A stretch of DNA of 59,238 nucleotides from Candidatus Fimadaptatus faecigallinarum (GCA_018714445.1 DVNK01000043.1:1-59238); one strand, 5' to 3'. Counted from the first letter of the stretch, positions 7,090-16,217 are shown. The notes: a model not told the origin generated them from the sequence alone. A program made the numbers and translations.

Positions 7090-8949
7090 ATGAGTTATTC
7101 GGATGAACATGAGCTGCTCGCGCGCGAGTTTGAACAGTGGTACCGCACCGTGCCCGCCGACGTAACGGCGATAGTGCGCGAGCTGGACGCGCTCAAGCCC
7201 AAAAGCGCGTTTGAGCGCAAGAGCGCGCTCTATCAGCTGGCGGCGCGCAAGCTGGACATAAAGGTGTTCAGGCACTTTCCGTTCTTCTTCGAATGCAACG
7301 CAGGTCAGTCGCGGACTCAGCGCGTCGGCGAGGGATTGAGCGGATACATGTTGGGTGCGCTCAAGCCGGACGCGGGCTACACGGCGTTGCGCGAGCGCCT
7401 GGAGCGGCTGGATCTGGCGCTCATGCCTGACAACCCGTATATAATGAATCTGGAGTGCGGCGCGGCGCGCGTCATAGCGCAGGGCACGCAGGGACTGCGC
7501 CGCGAGATCGAGCGGTCGGCCGAACGCGCGCTGGCGCGGCGGCGGCGCGATTTCTGCAGCGCGGCGCGCACGGCGCTGGATGCGGTTGACGAATTGTGCG
7601 CGCGCTTTGCGGAGCGTGCCGGACACATGGCCTCGGTCGAGATAGATCCTGTGATACGCCGTCGGCTCGAGCGCATGGCGAGCTTTTCGCTGAGCCAGCC
7701 CGCGACAACGCTCTATGAGGCGATGCAGGGCATGATATTCTGGCGCGAGCTGACGCAGGCGCTGGAGGGGGCGAATTATCCCAGCTGGGGTTGCCTGGAC
7801 GACGTGCTGTCGCCGTACTACGATTCCGATATCGAGCAGGGCCTGACGACGCCCGAGGAAGCCCGGGCGCTGATTCGCCATATGCTTACCTATCATAAGC
7901 TGCGCGATCATGATGCGCGCATGAGCGTGACGCTGGGCCGTCGGCCGGGCGCGTTTACGCTGCTCGTGCTGGATGCGCTTGACGACGATGTGATACGCGG
8001 CAACGACGTTTGCCTGTATGTGGGCGGCGGCGATCCGGAGGATTACCGCATGCGGGCGCTTGAGCTGATGCGCCGGGGCGTGACGCTGTTGCGGCGCGAC
8101 GGGCTCAAAGGCCGGGTCGAGATGGTTGCGGGTCAGGCGCAGCGCTGTGGCGAGGAGACGCGGCTGGCCGATGTGACGATCAGCCTGCCGGCGGTATTGA
8201 TGGGCACGCTGCTGCCGGACACCGTTGAGCGCTGGCAGGGCATGAGCATAGACCTTTACGAAGGCGGTTTCTTTGCCGCAGAGGACATATACCGCAACTT
8301 CATGGACAACCTGGCGGCGCTTGAGCAGGATATAGTAAAGCGCCTGCTCAACATGCTGCACGAGCGGCCGCAGCTCAATCCGATGCTGCTTCAATCGGTG
8401 GCCATGCCGGACTGCATAGTCCGTGCGCGCGACGTTACCGAGTGCGGCGCGCTGAGCACGTCGATAGTGATAGGTTTTGATGGATTGGGAGTGTTCCTGA
8501 GGTCGCTGGCGACTATAAAGCAGCTGTGCTATGACGCGCAGCGCGTGCCTATGAGCAAGGTGCTGTCGGCGTTAAAGGCAAATTGCAAGGGCGATGATGC
8601 GCTCAACCGGCTGATGAACATGCCCAAACCTGAGATGGAGGACGCGCTGCTCGAGAAGTTCCTGCACAATGTGGGCGAGCTGTTCATGGCGGTGTCGGAG
8701 CGGCCGGAGATTTCGGTGCGGCCGTCGCTTTTGCAGATGCCGTGCATGGGCGCGCACCTGATGGCCACGCCCGATGGCCGGTTTGCCGGCGAAGGGCTGG
8801 AGTCCGACATGTTGCCGGCGCGGTTTGACGAGCTGGGCGGCGGCGTATCCTGCCAGTGGGCGCCCGAGGATGAGGCGCAGGCATGCGCGCAGATGGAGCA
8901 ATTCCTGGCAAGCGGCGCGGGCATGCTGATGCTGTTTACGGAGGATTGA
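7090..8949 (+). CDS. Glycyl-radical-enzyme-like protein lacking the glycyl radical domain
   Basis: The 619-residue protein resembles the PFL domain of pyruvate formate-lyase-type enzymes. A central block starting TLYEAMQGMIFWRELTQ and running through CLDDVLSPYYDSDIEQGLTTPEEA matches the family, and the late motif TPDGRFAGE lies at about 559-568. In true members the glycyl radical domain with an RVxGY-type motif follows; here the protein ends about 50 residues later without one. The expected catalytic cysteine region is reduced to a TECGA segment. It is therefore probably not a classical radical enzyme. The ATG at 7090 follows GGAGGTATCG. It sits directly before btuC and btuD, one base from btuC. 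Function is unknown. Confidence 0.75.
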   Translation: MSYSDEHELLAREFEQWYRTVPADVTAIVRELDALKPKSAFERKSALYQLAARKLDIKVFRHFPFFFECNAGQSRTQRVGEGLSGYMLGALKPDAGYTALRERLERLDLALMPDNPYIMNLECGAARVIAQGTQGLRREIERSAERALARRRRDFCSAARTALDAVDELCARFAERAGHMASVEIDPVIRRRLERMASFSLSQPATTLYEAMQGMIFWRELTQALEGANYPSWGCLDDVLSPYYDSDIEQGLTTPEEARALIRHMLTYHKLRDHDARMSVTLGRRPGAFTLLVLDALDDDVIRGNDVCLYVGGGDPEDYRMRALELMRRGVTLLRRDGLKGRVEMVAGQAQRCGEETRLADVTISLPAVLMGTLLPDTVERWQGMSIDLYEGGFFAAEDIYRNFMDNLAALEQDIVKRLLNMLHERPQLNPMLLQSVAMPDCIVRARDVTECGALSTSIVIGFDGLGVFLRSLATIKQLCYDAQRVPMSKVLSALKANCKGDDALNRLMNMPKPEMEDALLEKFLHNVGELFMAVSERPEISVRPSLLQMPCMGAHLMATPDGRFAGEGLESDMLPARFDELGGGVSCQWAPEDEAQACAQMEQFLASGAGMLMLFTED

Positions 8950-8950
8950 G

Positions 8951-9970
8951 ATGCGCTCATTTGAGGACAGGCGCGCGCGCACGCGGCTGATTGCGATTGC
9001 TTTGGCGGCACTGAGCGCGGCGGCGGCACTTGTTGCCATGGGGCTGGGCGCGGCGCGGCTGTCGCCGGGCGAGGTACTGCGGGCGGTGGGCGCGGCGCTG
9101 ACCGGTCAGGGCGCGAGCGGCACGGCGTATACGATAGTGATGAATGTGCGGTTGCCGCGCGTGTTGACCAGCTATGTGGTAGGTGCGGCGCTGGCGGTTT
9201 GCGGCGCGTGCATGCAGGGACTGTTCCGCAATCCGATGGCCGATCCGCATCTGCTGGGCGTGTCGTCGGGCGCGGCGCTGGGAGTTGCAGTGGCCACGCT
9301 GACTGGCGCGGGAGCGCTGCGCGCGTTGACCGGCACGTTTGCGTTCGCGTTTGCGATAGGCACGGTGATAGTGGTGCTGGTGCTGTCGCGGGTGCGTGGG
9401 CGGGTATCGACGATGAGCCTGCTGCTGGCGGGCATTGCGGTGTCCTCGCTGCTGAGCGCCATAACGTCCGGATTGATGATAGTCAACCGCGAGCACATGG
9501 ACGAGGTGTACATGTGGACGATGGGCAGCTTTACCGCATCGGACTGGGATAAGTTTGCGTATGCCGCGCCGGTGATGCTGCTGGGCATGCTGGGCATAAT
9601 GGCGTTTGCGCGCGATCTGAACGCGATGCTGATGGGCGAGCAGGAGGCGCGTCAGCTGGGCGTGCAGGTGCGGCGGGTGCGGATAGTGCTGCTGGGGCTG
9701 TGCACGCTGGTCACGGCGATGGCGGTGTCGGTCAGCGGCGTGATAGGCTTTGTGGGATTGATGGTGCCGCACGGGCTGAGGTTGATCTGCGGGCCGGATC
9801 ACAGGTCGCTGTTGCCGTTGAGCGTGCTGGCGGGCGGGCTGTATCTGCTCATAATGGATACGCTTGCGCGCACCGTGATGATGCCCATAGAGATACCGAT
9901 AGGCGTGTTGACGGCGCTGGTCGGCGGGCCGTTTTTCCTGTACCTCATGCGCCGGAGGAATGCCAGATGA
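8951..9970 (+). CDS. btuC: Corrinoid ABC transporter permease BtuC
   Basis: This 339-residue FecCD-family permease has about ten membrane segments and the conserved features RLPRVLTSYVVGAALAVCGACMQG, NPMADPHLLGVSSGAALG and, late, GFVGLMVPHGLRLICG. The length is typical. It starts one base after the stop of the GRE-like gene, with GGAGG inside that gene's end, and overlaps btuD by ATGA, so the three are one operon. Its B12 specificity is inferred from the riboswitch-controlled btuF nearby; an iron-siderophore role is the alternative. Confidence 0.88.
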   Translation: MRSFEDRRARTRLIAIALAALSAAAALVAMGLGAARLSPGEVLRAVGAALTGQGASGTAYTIVMNVRLPRVLTSYVVGAALAVCGACMQGLFRNPMADPHLLGVSSGAALGVAVATLTGAGALRALTGTFAFAFAIGTVIVVLVLSRVRGRVSTMSLLLAGIAVSSLLSAITSGLMIVNREHMDEVYMWTMGSFTASDWDKFAYAAPVMLLGMLGIMAFARDLNAMLMGEQEARQLGVQVRRVRIVLLGLCTLVTAMAVSVSGVIGFVGLMVPHGLRLICGPDHRSLLPLSVLAGGLYLLIMDTLARTVMMPIEIPIGVLTALVGGPFFLYLMRRRNAR

Positions 9971-10761
9971 CTGATAAGACGAATCGCGTCGCACTTCAGG
10001 CGCAGGATGTGCGATATGGTTATGAGCGCGACGGCATGGTGTTGCGCGGCGTTACGCTGGGGTTTGAACGCGGCATGTTGACCGGCATACTCGGGCCCAA
10101 CGGCTCGGGCAAGACTACGCTGATAAAGCTGTTGTCGGGGGCGCTGCGGCCGAGTACGGGCAAGGTGCTGCTGAATGGGCGGGACGTGCGCGACTACCCC
10201 GCGCGGGAGTTGGCGCGCAACATGTCGGTGGTGCCGCAGTCGACGCGCATGGACTTCGACATGACGGCGCTGGACGTGGTGCTGATGGGCCGGCAGCCGT
10301 ACCTGCGGCGGTTCGAGCGCGAGGGCGAGGCCGACCTGCGCATAGCCCGCGCGGCGCTGGAACGCACCGATGTGCTGCGATATGCCGACACGCCGGTCAC
10401 GGCGCTGTCGGGCGGAGAGCTGCAGCGGGTTGTGATAGCGCGCGCGCTGGCGCAGCAGGCGAGCGTGATGCTGCTGGACGAGCCGGTGTCCAACCTGGAT
10501 ATACGCCATACCGCGCGGATATTGCGCCTGACGCGGTCGCTCACGCGCGAGGATGACGTATGCGCGGTGTGCGTGCTGCACGACCTGTCGCTGGCGGGCT
10601 GGTTCTGCGACAGGATAGCGCTGATGCTTGAAGGCAGTGTGTATGCGTTTGGCACGCCAGCCCAGGTGCTCACGCGCGAAAACGTTTTGAGCGTGTACGG
10701 CGTCGATGCCGACATAGTGCGCGACGGCGACGCGGTGCGCGTGCTGCCGCGCTACGAGTGA
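9967..10761 (+). CDS. btuD: Corrinoid ABC transporter ATPase BtuD
   Basis: The 264-residue ATPase has Walker A GPNGSGKTT (43-51), the signature LSGGELQ, Walker B VMLLDEP with the catalytic glutamate, and a switch histidine in VLHDLSLAG. The family is FepC/BtuD-like. The true start is the ATG at 9967, overlapping the btuC stop and preceded by GGAGGAATGCC; an open frame runs further upstream but belongs to another reading of btuC. It energises the BtuC permease. Confidence 0.88.
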   Translation: MTDKTNRVALQAQDVRYGYERDGMVLRGVTLGFERGMLTGILGPNGSGKTTLIKLLSGALRPSTGKVLLNGRDVRDYPARELARNMSVVPQSTRMDFDMTALDVVLMGRQPYLRRFEREGEADLRIARAALERTDVLRYADTPVTALSGGELQRVVIARALAQQASVMLLDEPVSNLDIRHTARILRLTRSLTREDDVCAVCVLHDLSLAGWFCDRIALMLEGSVYAFGTPAQVLTRENVLSVYGVDADIVRDGDAVRVLPRYE

Positions 10762-10781
10762 GCAAATTAACATGAACTTGC

Positions 10782-10809
10782 TTGCCAAATCGCGCGGGCG
10801 ATATATAAT
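10782..10809 (+). promoter_or_regulatory. Promoter of the T-box/proS transcript
   Basis: TTGCCA (10782-10787) and a perfect TATAAT (10804-10809) are 16 bp apart. Confidence 0.65.
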
Positions 10810-10814
10810 CTAAA

Positions 10815-11037
10815 GCATATGGCGATGAAGGAGAACCGGTTCCCGACCGTCCGCACAGAGAGCGACGCGCACGCTGCGAGCGTCGCCGGAGGAAGGCGCC
10901 GTCCCGCTCCCGAGCCGCGGTTAACAGCCGCCGCGTCCCGCGTTAAAGGAATCGAGCGGACCCGTTTAATCGGGTCAAGCATGGTGGTACCGCGAAGTTC
11001 AGCGCTTCGTCCCTGCATTGGGGACGGGCGCTTTTTT
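10815..11037 (+). ncRNA. T-box leader controlling proS
   Basis: The leader starts with a stem I segment (GCGATGAAGGAGAA) and later has the near-invariant T-box sequence TGGTGGTACCGCG at 10982-10994. It ends in a terminator hairpin at 11001-11037 whose stem (AGCG with CGCT, GTCCC with GGGAC) is followed by six T residues. Uncharged tRNA should pair with the specifier and the T-box to block termination. Because proS follows, the specifier should be a proline codon; CCG and CCC triplets occur in the stem I region but I cannot fix which is used. Confidence 0.92.
11001..11037 (+). terminator. T-box regulated terminator
   Basis: Outer AGCG/CGCT and inner GTCCC/GGGAC helices are followed by TTTTTT, located 38 bp before the proS start. 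Confidence 0.85.
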
Positions 11038-11075
11038 AGCGGGTGCGAGTGGAACATTATGAGGAGAGTGTAGTT

Positions 11076-12518
11076 ATGGCCAAGCAGAAGCAGGAGAAGT
11101 TCGTTGCCGAGATAACGCCGCGCGATCAGGACTTCGCGCAGTGGTATACCGATGTCATCAAAAAGACCGACCTGGTGGATTACGCGCCGGTGCGGGGCTG
11201 CATGGTCATGAAGCCATACGGCTACGCGATCTGGGAGCTGATGCAAAAGGAGCTGGACAGCCGCTTCAAGGCCACCGGCCATCAGAACGTGTATCTGCCG
11301 ATGCTGATACCCGAGAGCCTGCTGCTCAAGGAGGCTGACCACGTGGAGGGCTTTGCGCCGGAGGTGGCATGGGTTACGATGGGCGGCGGCGAGCAGCTGA
11401 CCGAGCGCCTGGCGGTGCGTCCGACGTCCGAGACGCTGTTTTGCACGATGTACTCCAAGTGGGTGCAGAGCTGGCGCGACCTGCCGATGAAGTACAACCA
11501 GTGGTGCTCCGTTATGCGCTGGGAAAAGACCACGCGTCCGTTCCTGCGCACGGCCGAGTTCCTGTGGCAGGAGGGCCATACCATCCACGCCACCGCCGAA
11601 GAGGCCGAGCAGGAGACCATGCAGATGCTGGAGGTCTACCGCGAATTCGCCGAGAACGTGGGCGCGATACCGGTCATCTGCGGGCGCAAGAGCGAAAAGG
11701 AAAAGTTCGCCGGCGCGCGCGCGACTTACTCGATAGAGGCGATGATGCACGACGGCAAGGCGCTGCAGGTGGGCACGTCGCATAACTTTGGCACCAACTT
11801 CTCGGTGCCGTTCGACATAAAGTACCTGTCCAAGGAAGGCAAGCAGGAGTATGTGCACGAGACCAGCTGGGGCGTGTCCACGCGCATGATAGGCGCGCTG
11901 ATAATGGTGCATGGCGACGACCGCGGACTCAAGCTGCCGCCCAGGCTTGCGCCGATACAGGTGGTAGTGCTGCCGATAGCGGCGCACAAGCCCGGCGTGA
12001 CCGAGAAGTCCGATGAGATACGCAAGACGCTCATGGATGCGGGGCTGCGCGTCGAGCTGGACGACCGCGACGCCAGCGCCGGCTGGAAGTTCAACGAGTG
12101 GGAGATGAAGGGCGTGCCGGTACGGCTGGAGGTCGGCCCGCGCGACATCGAAAACGGCGTAGTGACCTATGTGCGCCGCGACACCCTTGAGAAGGCCACG
12201 CTGCCCATCGATGGCCTGGCTGACGCGCTCAAGGCGATACTGGACGATGTGCAGGTCAGTATGCTGGCGCAGGCGCGCGAGTTCATGACCGCGCACACCA
12301 CGATAGCGCACAACCTGGACGAACTGGTAGCGGGCGCGAACGGCGGCTTTGCGCTGGCGAGCTGGTGCGGCGAGACCGACTGCGAGGACAAGCTCAAGGC
12401 TGACTACGCGATAACGACGCGCAACATGCCGTTTGATCAGAGCGACTTGCCCACCGACGTATGCCCGATCTGCGGCCGTCCCGCCAAGTGCAAGATCTAC
12501 TTTGCGAAGGCGTATTGA
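11076..12518 (+). CDS. proS: Prolyl-tRNA synthetase, short (archaeal/eukaryotic-type) form
   Basis: The 480-residue enzyme charges tRNA-Pro. It lacks the large insertion domain of the bacterial-type enzyme and matches the compact type 3 ProRS. Class II motifs are visible: RGCMVMKPYGYAIWE early, RWEKTTRPFLRTAEFLWQEGHT as motif 2, and GDDRGLKLPPRLAP as motif 3. The C-terminal zinc-like domain ends CPICGRPAKCKIYFAKAY, with the Tyr terminus typical of this type. The ATG at 11076 follows GAGGAGAG; an upstream in-frame start has no site. The T-box regulates it. Confidence 0.95.
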   Translation: MAKQKQEKFVAEITPRDQDFAQWYTDVIKKTDLVDYAPVRGCMVMKPYGYAIWELMQKELDSRFKATGHQNVYLPMLIPESLLLKEADHVEGFAPEVAWVTMGGGEQLTERLAVRPTSETLFCTMYSKWVQSWRDLPMKYNQWCSVMRWEKTTRPFLRTAEFLWQEGHTIHATAEEAEQETMQMLEVYREFAENVGAIPVICGRKSEKEKFAGARATYSIEAMMHDGKALQVGTSHNFGTNFSVPFDIKYLSKEGKQEYVHETSWGVSTRMIGALIMVHGDDRGLKLPPRLAPIQVVVLPIAAHKPGVTEKSDEIRKTLMDAGLRVELDDRDASAGWKFNEWEMKGVPVRLEVGPRDIENGVVTYVRRDTLEKATLPIDGLADALKAILDDVQVSMLAQAREFMTAHTTIAHNLDELVAGANGGFALASWCGETDCEDKLKADYAITTRNMPFDQSDLPTDVCPICGRPAKCKIYFAKAY

Positions 12519-13028
12519 TTGCGGGCTGAAAGCCGGAGCGTCGTTGCGCAGCCATGCGCGAGGCTTAACAGTTAGGCGCGGCGATTTGCAAGCGCACATG
12601 AAAAGCTGGGCACAAATGTGCAAGCGCGGCTGAATAATAGTCGCACCAATGCGCAAGCGCTGAGCGCATGTGCACGCCAGTGAGCGAACAAGCCGGCGAC
12701 TCTCATAAAAGCGCAGACTGCATGGACTGCTTTCGCGCAATGACGCGTCGGCATGTCCCGACAGATTGCTGACCGCGCGTCGTGCCAATTGGGTGCGGCG
12801 CGCGGTTTATTCTGAGCCGTGATCCATGAGCAAAGGGCGCATGACAGTCGTTGCCGGTCGCATCAGGTCGAATCGGTGCTACGGCAGCGCGCAGAGCGTG
12901 CGGTTAAAACAATTCCTTAAAACCTTGCGTGCGGTATGGTGAAAGCACAAATTCGTGGTATAATGTAGGTACTCGGCCCGCGCGGGTATGCGCGCGAGCG
13001 CAATAGTTGTACTGGGAGGTGTATTGGT
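12519..13028. other. Intergenic stretch with a hairpin and a promoter
   Basis: No gene is recognisable. A GC-rich hairpin lies at 12772-12812. At the right end a TATAAT (12957-12962) with a poor -35 probably drives the hydrolase gene at 13029. The middle has no ribosome site next to a start and no tRNA-like fold. Confidence 0.5.
12772..12812 (+). terminator. Possible late terminator of proS
   Basis: ACCGCGCG and CGCGCGGT pair around a long loop and are followed by TTATT. It is about 250 bp past the proS stop, so the assignment is tentative. Confidence 0.35.
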
Positions 13029-13862
13029 ATGGAACTTATGTACCTGGGTTCTGCGGCGGCGGAGGGCTGGCCGGCGCTGTTTTGCGAGTGCGACGCTTGT
13101 AAGGAGGCGGCGCGGCGCGGCGGGCGCGACATACGCATGCGCACCGGCTCGCTGTTGGACGGCGACATACTGATCGACTTCACGCCCGACCTGATGGCGC
13201 AGAAGCAGCGGTTTGGGCTGGACCTGTCGGGCGTGCGGCACTGCTTTTTGACGCACACGCATGAGGATCACTTCGAGGCGCGCAACATACTGTGGTTTGG
13301 GCCGGTGTTTGCCAATATCCGCGAGCGCGCGGCGCGCGGCATATTCCACTTTTATGCCAGCGAGGAGTCGCGGCCGGAGTTTGAAAAGCGGATGTTCGGC
13401 GAGCTGGACGGCGCGGACAAGCTGTGCGACCTGACCACGTTCAAGCCGTATGAGCGCGTCGAGGTGAGCGGGCGCGGCTTTACGGCGATACCGGCGGTGC
13501 ATGGATGCGTGGGCGCGGTAAACTACATAATCGACGAGGGCGACCGGCGCATACTCTATGCGCATGACACCGGCATATGGCGCGAAGAAACCTGGGAGTT
13601 CATGCAGGGGCTGAAGTTCGACCTGGTGAGCCTGGACTGCACCAACGGTCCGCTGGCCAGCGATTACAGTGGTCATATGGGCTTTGAGCGCAATATCTAT
13701 GTGCGCGACCGCATGCTCAAGTCGGGCATGGCGGATGAACACACGCGCTTTATAATGAACCACTTTTCGCACAATGGCGGCATGCTCTACGACGAAATGG
13801 CGCGAAAGGTTGGGCCCCAGGGCTTTGAAGTGGGCTATGACGGCATGATAATGACGCTGTGA
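13029..13862 (+). CDS. MBL-fold metallo-hydrolase, PhnP-like
   Basis: The 277-residue protein has a metallo-beta-lactamase fold. Metal ligands visible are HTHEDH (76-81), a later AVHG, an AHDTG aspartate and a terminal NHFSH. The N-terminal CECDAC with GGRDIRMRTG resembles the PhnP group, which hydrolyses cyclic phosphodiesters and carries a structural zinc site. The substrate is not known, and no phosphonate genes are nearby. The start at 13029 follows GGGAGGT. The next gene starts 14 bp downstream, so the two are likely cotranscribed. Confidence 0.8.
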   Translation: MELMYLGSAAAEGWPALFCECDACKEAARRGGRDIRMRTGSLLDGDILIDFTPDLMAQKQRFGLDLSGVRHCFLTHTHEDHFEARNILWFGPVFANIRERAARGIFHFYASEESRPEFEKRMFGELDGADKLCDLTTFKPYERVEVSGRGFTAIPAVHGCVGAVNYIIDEGDRRILYAHDTGIWREETWEFMQGLKFDLVSLDCTNGPLASDYSGHMGFERNIYVRDRMLKSGMADEHTRFIMNHFSHNGGMLYDEMARKVGPQGFEVGYDGMIMTL

Positions 13863-13876
13863 CGGGGTGATGGCGC

Positions 13877-14638
13877 ATGCTGAAGTTTATGCCGGCCGAT
13901 GCGCGTGCGCAGCTTGACGCGGTGGCGAACGCATTGACCGGAGTGCTGGGCGAGCGGCTGGAGGGATTATACCTGCATGGTTCGGCAGCTATGGGATGTT
14001 TTGGTCCGCTAAGCGACATTGATCTGGTGGGCGTGAGCCGGGGCGGCATGGACGAGGCGGCACAGCGGGCGCTGGCAGACGCGCTGCTAGGATTGCAGTG
14101 CGCTCCGCGGGAGCTGGAGATAAGCGTGCTCAACTGCGAGCGGATACGGCCCTGGGTGCATCCGGCGCCGTACGAGTTTCACTTTAGCGGGGCGCACGTT
14201 GCGCGGTTTAAGGCCATGCTGGCGTCGGAGCGCTTTGACGCGGGCGGCGCGGGCGATCCCGACCTGGCTGCGCACATAAGCGTATGCCGGGCGCGCGGGA
14301 TAGCGCTGATCGGACCGGATGCGCGCGATATGTTTGAGCCGGTGCCCAGAGCCGACTATCTGGATTCGGTGCTGGGCGACTTCGATTGGCTGCGCAATGA
14401 GGAAGTGCCGGCGGTCTATGCGGCGCTCAACGCATGTCGGACGCTGCGATTGATGCGCGAGGAAGGCGTTTACTCTAAGCTCGAATGCGGGCTGTGGGCG
14501 CTGGCGCAGCCGGAGCTGCCGGGCAAGGGCTATGTTGCGCGCGCGCTGAAGGCGTATGGTATGGGCGATGAGCTTGCGCGCGACGCCGGGCTGGATGCGC
14601 TGATTGGGTATGTCGCGCGCGAACTCGGCCGCGCCTGA
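13877..14638 (+). CDS. AadA-like aminoglycoside nucleotidyltransferase family protein
   Basis: The 253-residue protein has the nucleotidyltransferase core YLHGSAAMGCFGPLSDIDLVGV (GS plus a paired DxD) near residues 35-56. Its C-terminal DUF4111-like domain contains ALNACRTLRLMREEGVYSKLECGLWAL. This layout is that of AadA/ANT(9) enzymes, which adenylylate streptomycin or spectinomycin, but chromosomal relatives are often uncharacterised, so resistance is not established. It follows the MBL hydrolase by 14 bp with GGGGTG as ribosome site. Confidence 0.75.
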   Translation: MLKFMPADARAQLDAVANALTGVLGERLEGLYLHGSAAMGCFGPLSDIDLVGVSRGGMDEAAQRALADALLGLQCAPRELEISVLNCERIRPWVHPAPYEFHFSGAHVARFKAMLASERFDAGGAGDPDLAAHISVCRARGIALIGPDARDMFEPVPRADYLDSVLGDFDWLRNEEVPAVYAALNACRTLRLMREEGVYSKLECGLWALAQPELPGKGYVARALKAYGMGDELARDAGLDALIGYVARELGRA

Positions 14639-14658
14639 CTGCCGCGAATGCATTTAAC

Positions 14659-14687
14659 TGGACAAACACCGGGGCATATGATATACC
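14659..14687 (+). promoter_or_regulatory. Promoter of the MATE gene
   Basis: TGGACA (14659-14664) and TATACC (14682-14687) are 17 bp apart, 33 bp before the start codon. Confidence 0.5.
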
Positions 14688-14719
14688 ATAGTCAAACGAT
14701 ATTACACGGAGGCGGCTAG

Positions 14720-16144
14720 ATGCGAAGGCTTACGCTTGCTAAGGGCAATCTGACAGAGGGCGTGATTTGGAAGCAACTGCTGGTCTACTTTTTTCCGATA
14801 CTGCTGGGCACGTTCTTTCAGCAGCTGTACAACACGATAGACGCGGTCGTCGTGGGCAACTTCCTGGGCAAGGAAGCGCTGGCGGCGGTGGGCGGCACTA
14901 CGGGCACGATAATCAACATGCTGGTGGGTTTCTTCGTGGGCCTGTCGTCGGGCGCGACGGTTGTCATATCGCAGTATTACGGCATGCGCGAGGAGCAGGG
15001 CGTGTCGCGCGCGGTGCACACGGCGATAGCGATGTCGATAGCGGGCGGCGTGATACTGATGGTGTTGGGCCTTACCTGTTCGCGCTGGGCGCTGGAGCGC
15101 ATGGGCACGACCGCCGACGTCATAGAGGGCGCCACCGACTACATGCGGATATACTTTGCCGGCGTGGTGCTGAACCTGCTTTACAATATGGGTTCGGGCA
15201 TACTGCGCGCGATAGGCGATTCACGGCGGCCAATGATATATCTGATAGTCTGCTGCATAATAAACATCATATTGGACGTTGCGTTTGTGCTGATGGGCAT
15301 GGGCGTTGCGGGCGCGGCGCTGGCCACGATAATCGCGCAGGGCGTCAGTGCGGCGCTGGTGATCAGGGCGCTGATGCGCACGAACGAGTGCTACAAGTTC
15401 ATGTGGAAGCGGCTGCGGCTCGACCTGGAACTGCTCAAGCGGATACTGGTGATAGGCTTTCCGGCGGGCGTGCAGTCCACGCTGTACTCGGTGTCCAACA
15501 TAATCATTCAATCGAACATAAACGCGCTGGGCACCGACACGATGGCGGCATGGACCGCATTTGGCAAGGTGGACAGCATATTCTGGATGATAATGAGCGC
15601 GTTTGGCGTGTCTATAATGACGTTTGTGGGCCAGAACTGGGGCGCGCGCAAGCCTGATCGGGTGCGGCGCAGCGTGATAACGTGTCTGGCCATGGCCACG
15701 GGCACGACGCTGCTGCTGTCGGGACTTATACTGCTTGCGGGCAGATACCTGCTGAGGCTGTTCACGTATGACGAGGCGGTAATTGCGATAAGCCTTACGA
15801 TAATGTACTTCAATGTGCCGCTGTACTTTACGTATGTGGCGATAGAGATACTTTCGGGCGCGATGCGCGGCGCAGGCAATGCGTTTGGGCCGACGATAGT
15901 CATATGCTTTGGCATATGCGTGTTGCGCGTGATATGGCTGTTCACGGTCGTGCCGATGTACAACAACATCACAACGATAGTGGCCAGTTACCCGATATCC
16001 TGGGCTATAACATCGGTGGTGATGGTGTTCTACTACCTGATGTGGAGCCGCAAGATCGGCCTGAGGCGCTGGAAGGAGCCCAGCGAGCGCGCGCTCAACT
16101 GGCGGCGCAAGCTGCGCGGCTGGAATGCGCGGCGTCAGGCCTGA
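14720..16144 (+). CDS. MATE-family multidrug/cation exporter
   Basis: The 474-residue protein has twelve predicted membrane segments and the MATE hallmark at its start: WKQLLVYFFPILLGTFFQQLYNTID, then VGNFLGKEALAAVGGTTG. The second half repeats the pattern (FPAGVQSTLYSVSNIIIQSNIN), as expected from internal duplication. It probably exports organic cations or drugs with ion antiport. The start follows CGGAGGCGGCTAG. A strong hairpin terminator at 16177 ends the transcript. Confidence 0.93.
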   Translation: MRRLTLAKGNLTEGVIWKQLLVYFFPILLGTFFQQLYNTIDAVVVGNFLGKEALAAVGGTTGTIINMLVGFFVGLSSGATVVISQYYGMREEQGVSRAVHTAIAMSIAGGVILMVLGLTCSRWALERMGTTADVIEGATDYMRIYFAGVVLNLLYNMGSGILRAIGDSRRPMIYLIVCCIINIILDVAFVLMGMGVAGAALATIIAQGVSAALVIRALMRTNECYKFMWKRLRLDLELLKRILVIGFPAGVQSTLYSVSNIIIQSNINALGTDTMAAWTAFGKVDSIFWMIMSAFGVSIMTFVGQNWGARKPDRVRRSVITCLAMATGTTLLLSGLILLAGRYLLRLFTYDEAVIAISLTIMYFNVPLYFTYVAIEILSGAMRGAGNAFGPTIVICFGICVLRVIWLFTVVPMYNNITTIVASYPISWAITSVVMVFYYLMWSRKIGLRRWKEPSERALNWRRKLRGWNARRQA

Positions 16145-16176
16145 CGGTATAGGCATGATATGAATGGACATGAAAG

Positions 16177-16217
16177 CGCCCCGTGATCGCCTGCAAGCGG
16201 TGATCGCGGGGCGTTTT
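16177..16217 (+). terminator. Terminator between converging genes (MATE and sugar isomerase)
   Basis: A stem of about 15 bp starting CGCCCCG is followed by TTTT on the plus strand. On the minus strand the same stem is followed by CTTTC, so it may serve both convergent genes. Confidence 0.75.

Noticed and set aside
6736-8394. 552-codon open frame on the minus strand opposite the GRE-like gene
   Set aside because: Shadow frame with no recognisable domain; the plus-strand gene has a good ribosome site and family motifs.
9700-9966. N-terminal extension of the BtuD frame upstream of 9967
   Set aside because: It overlaps btuC in another frame; the ATG at 9967 has GGAGG and the ATGA overlap.
10767-12788. 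673-codon open frame on the minus strand opposite proS
   Set aside because: Shadow of proS; no ribosome site or family motif.
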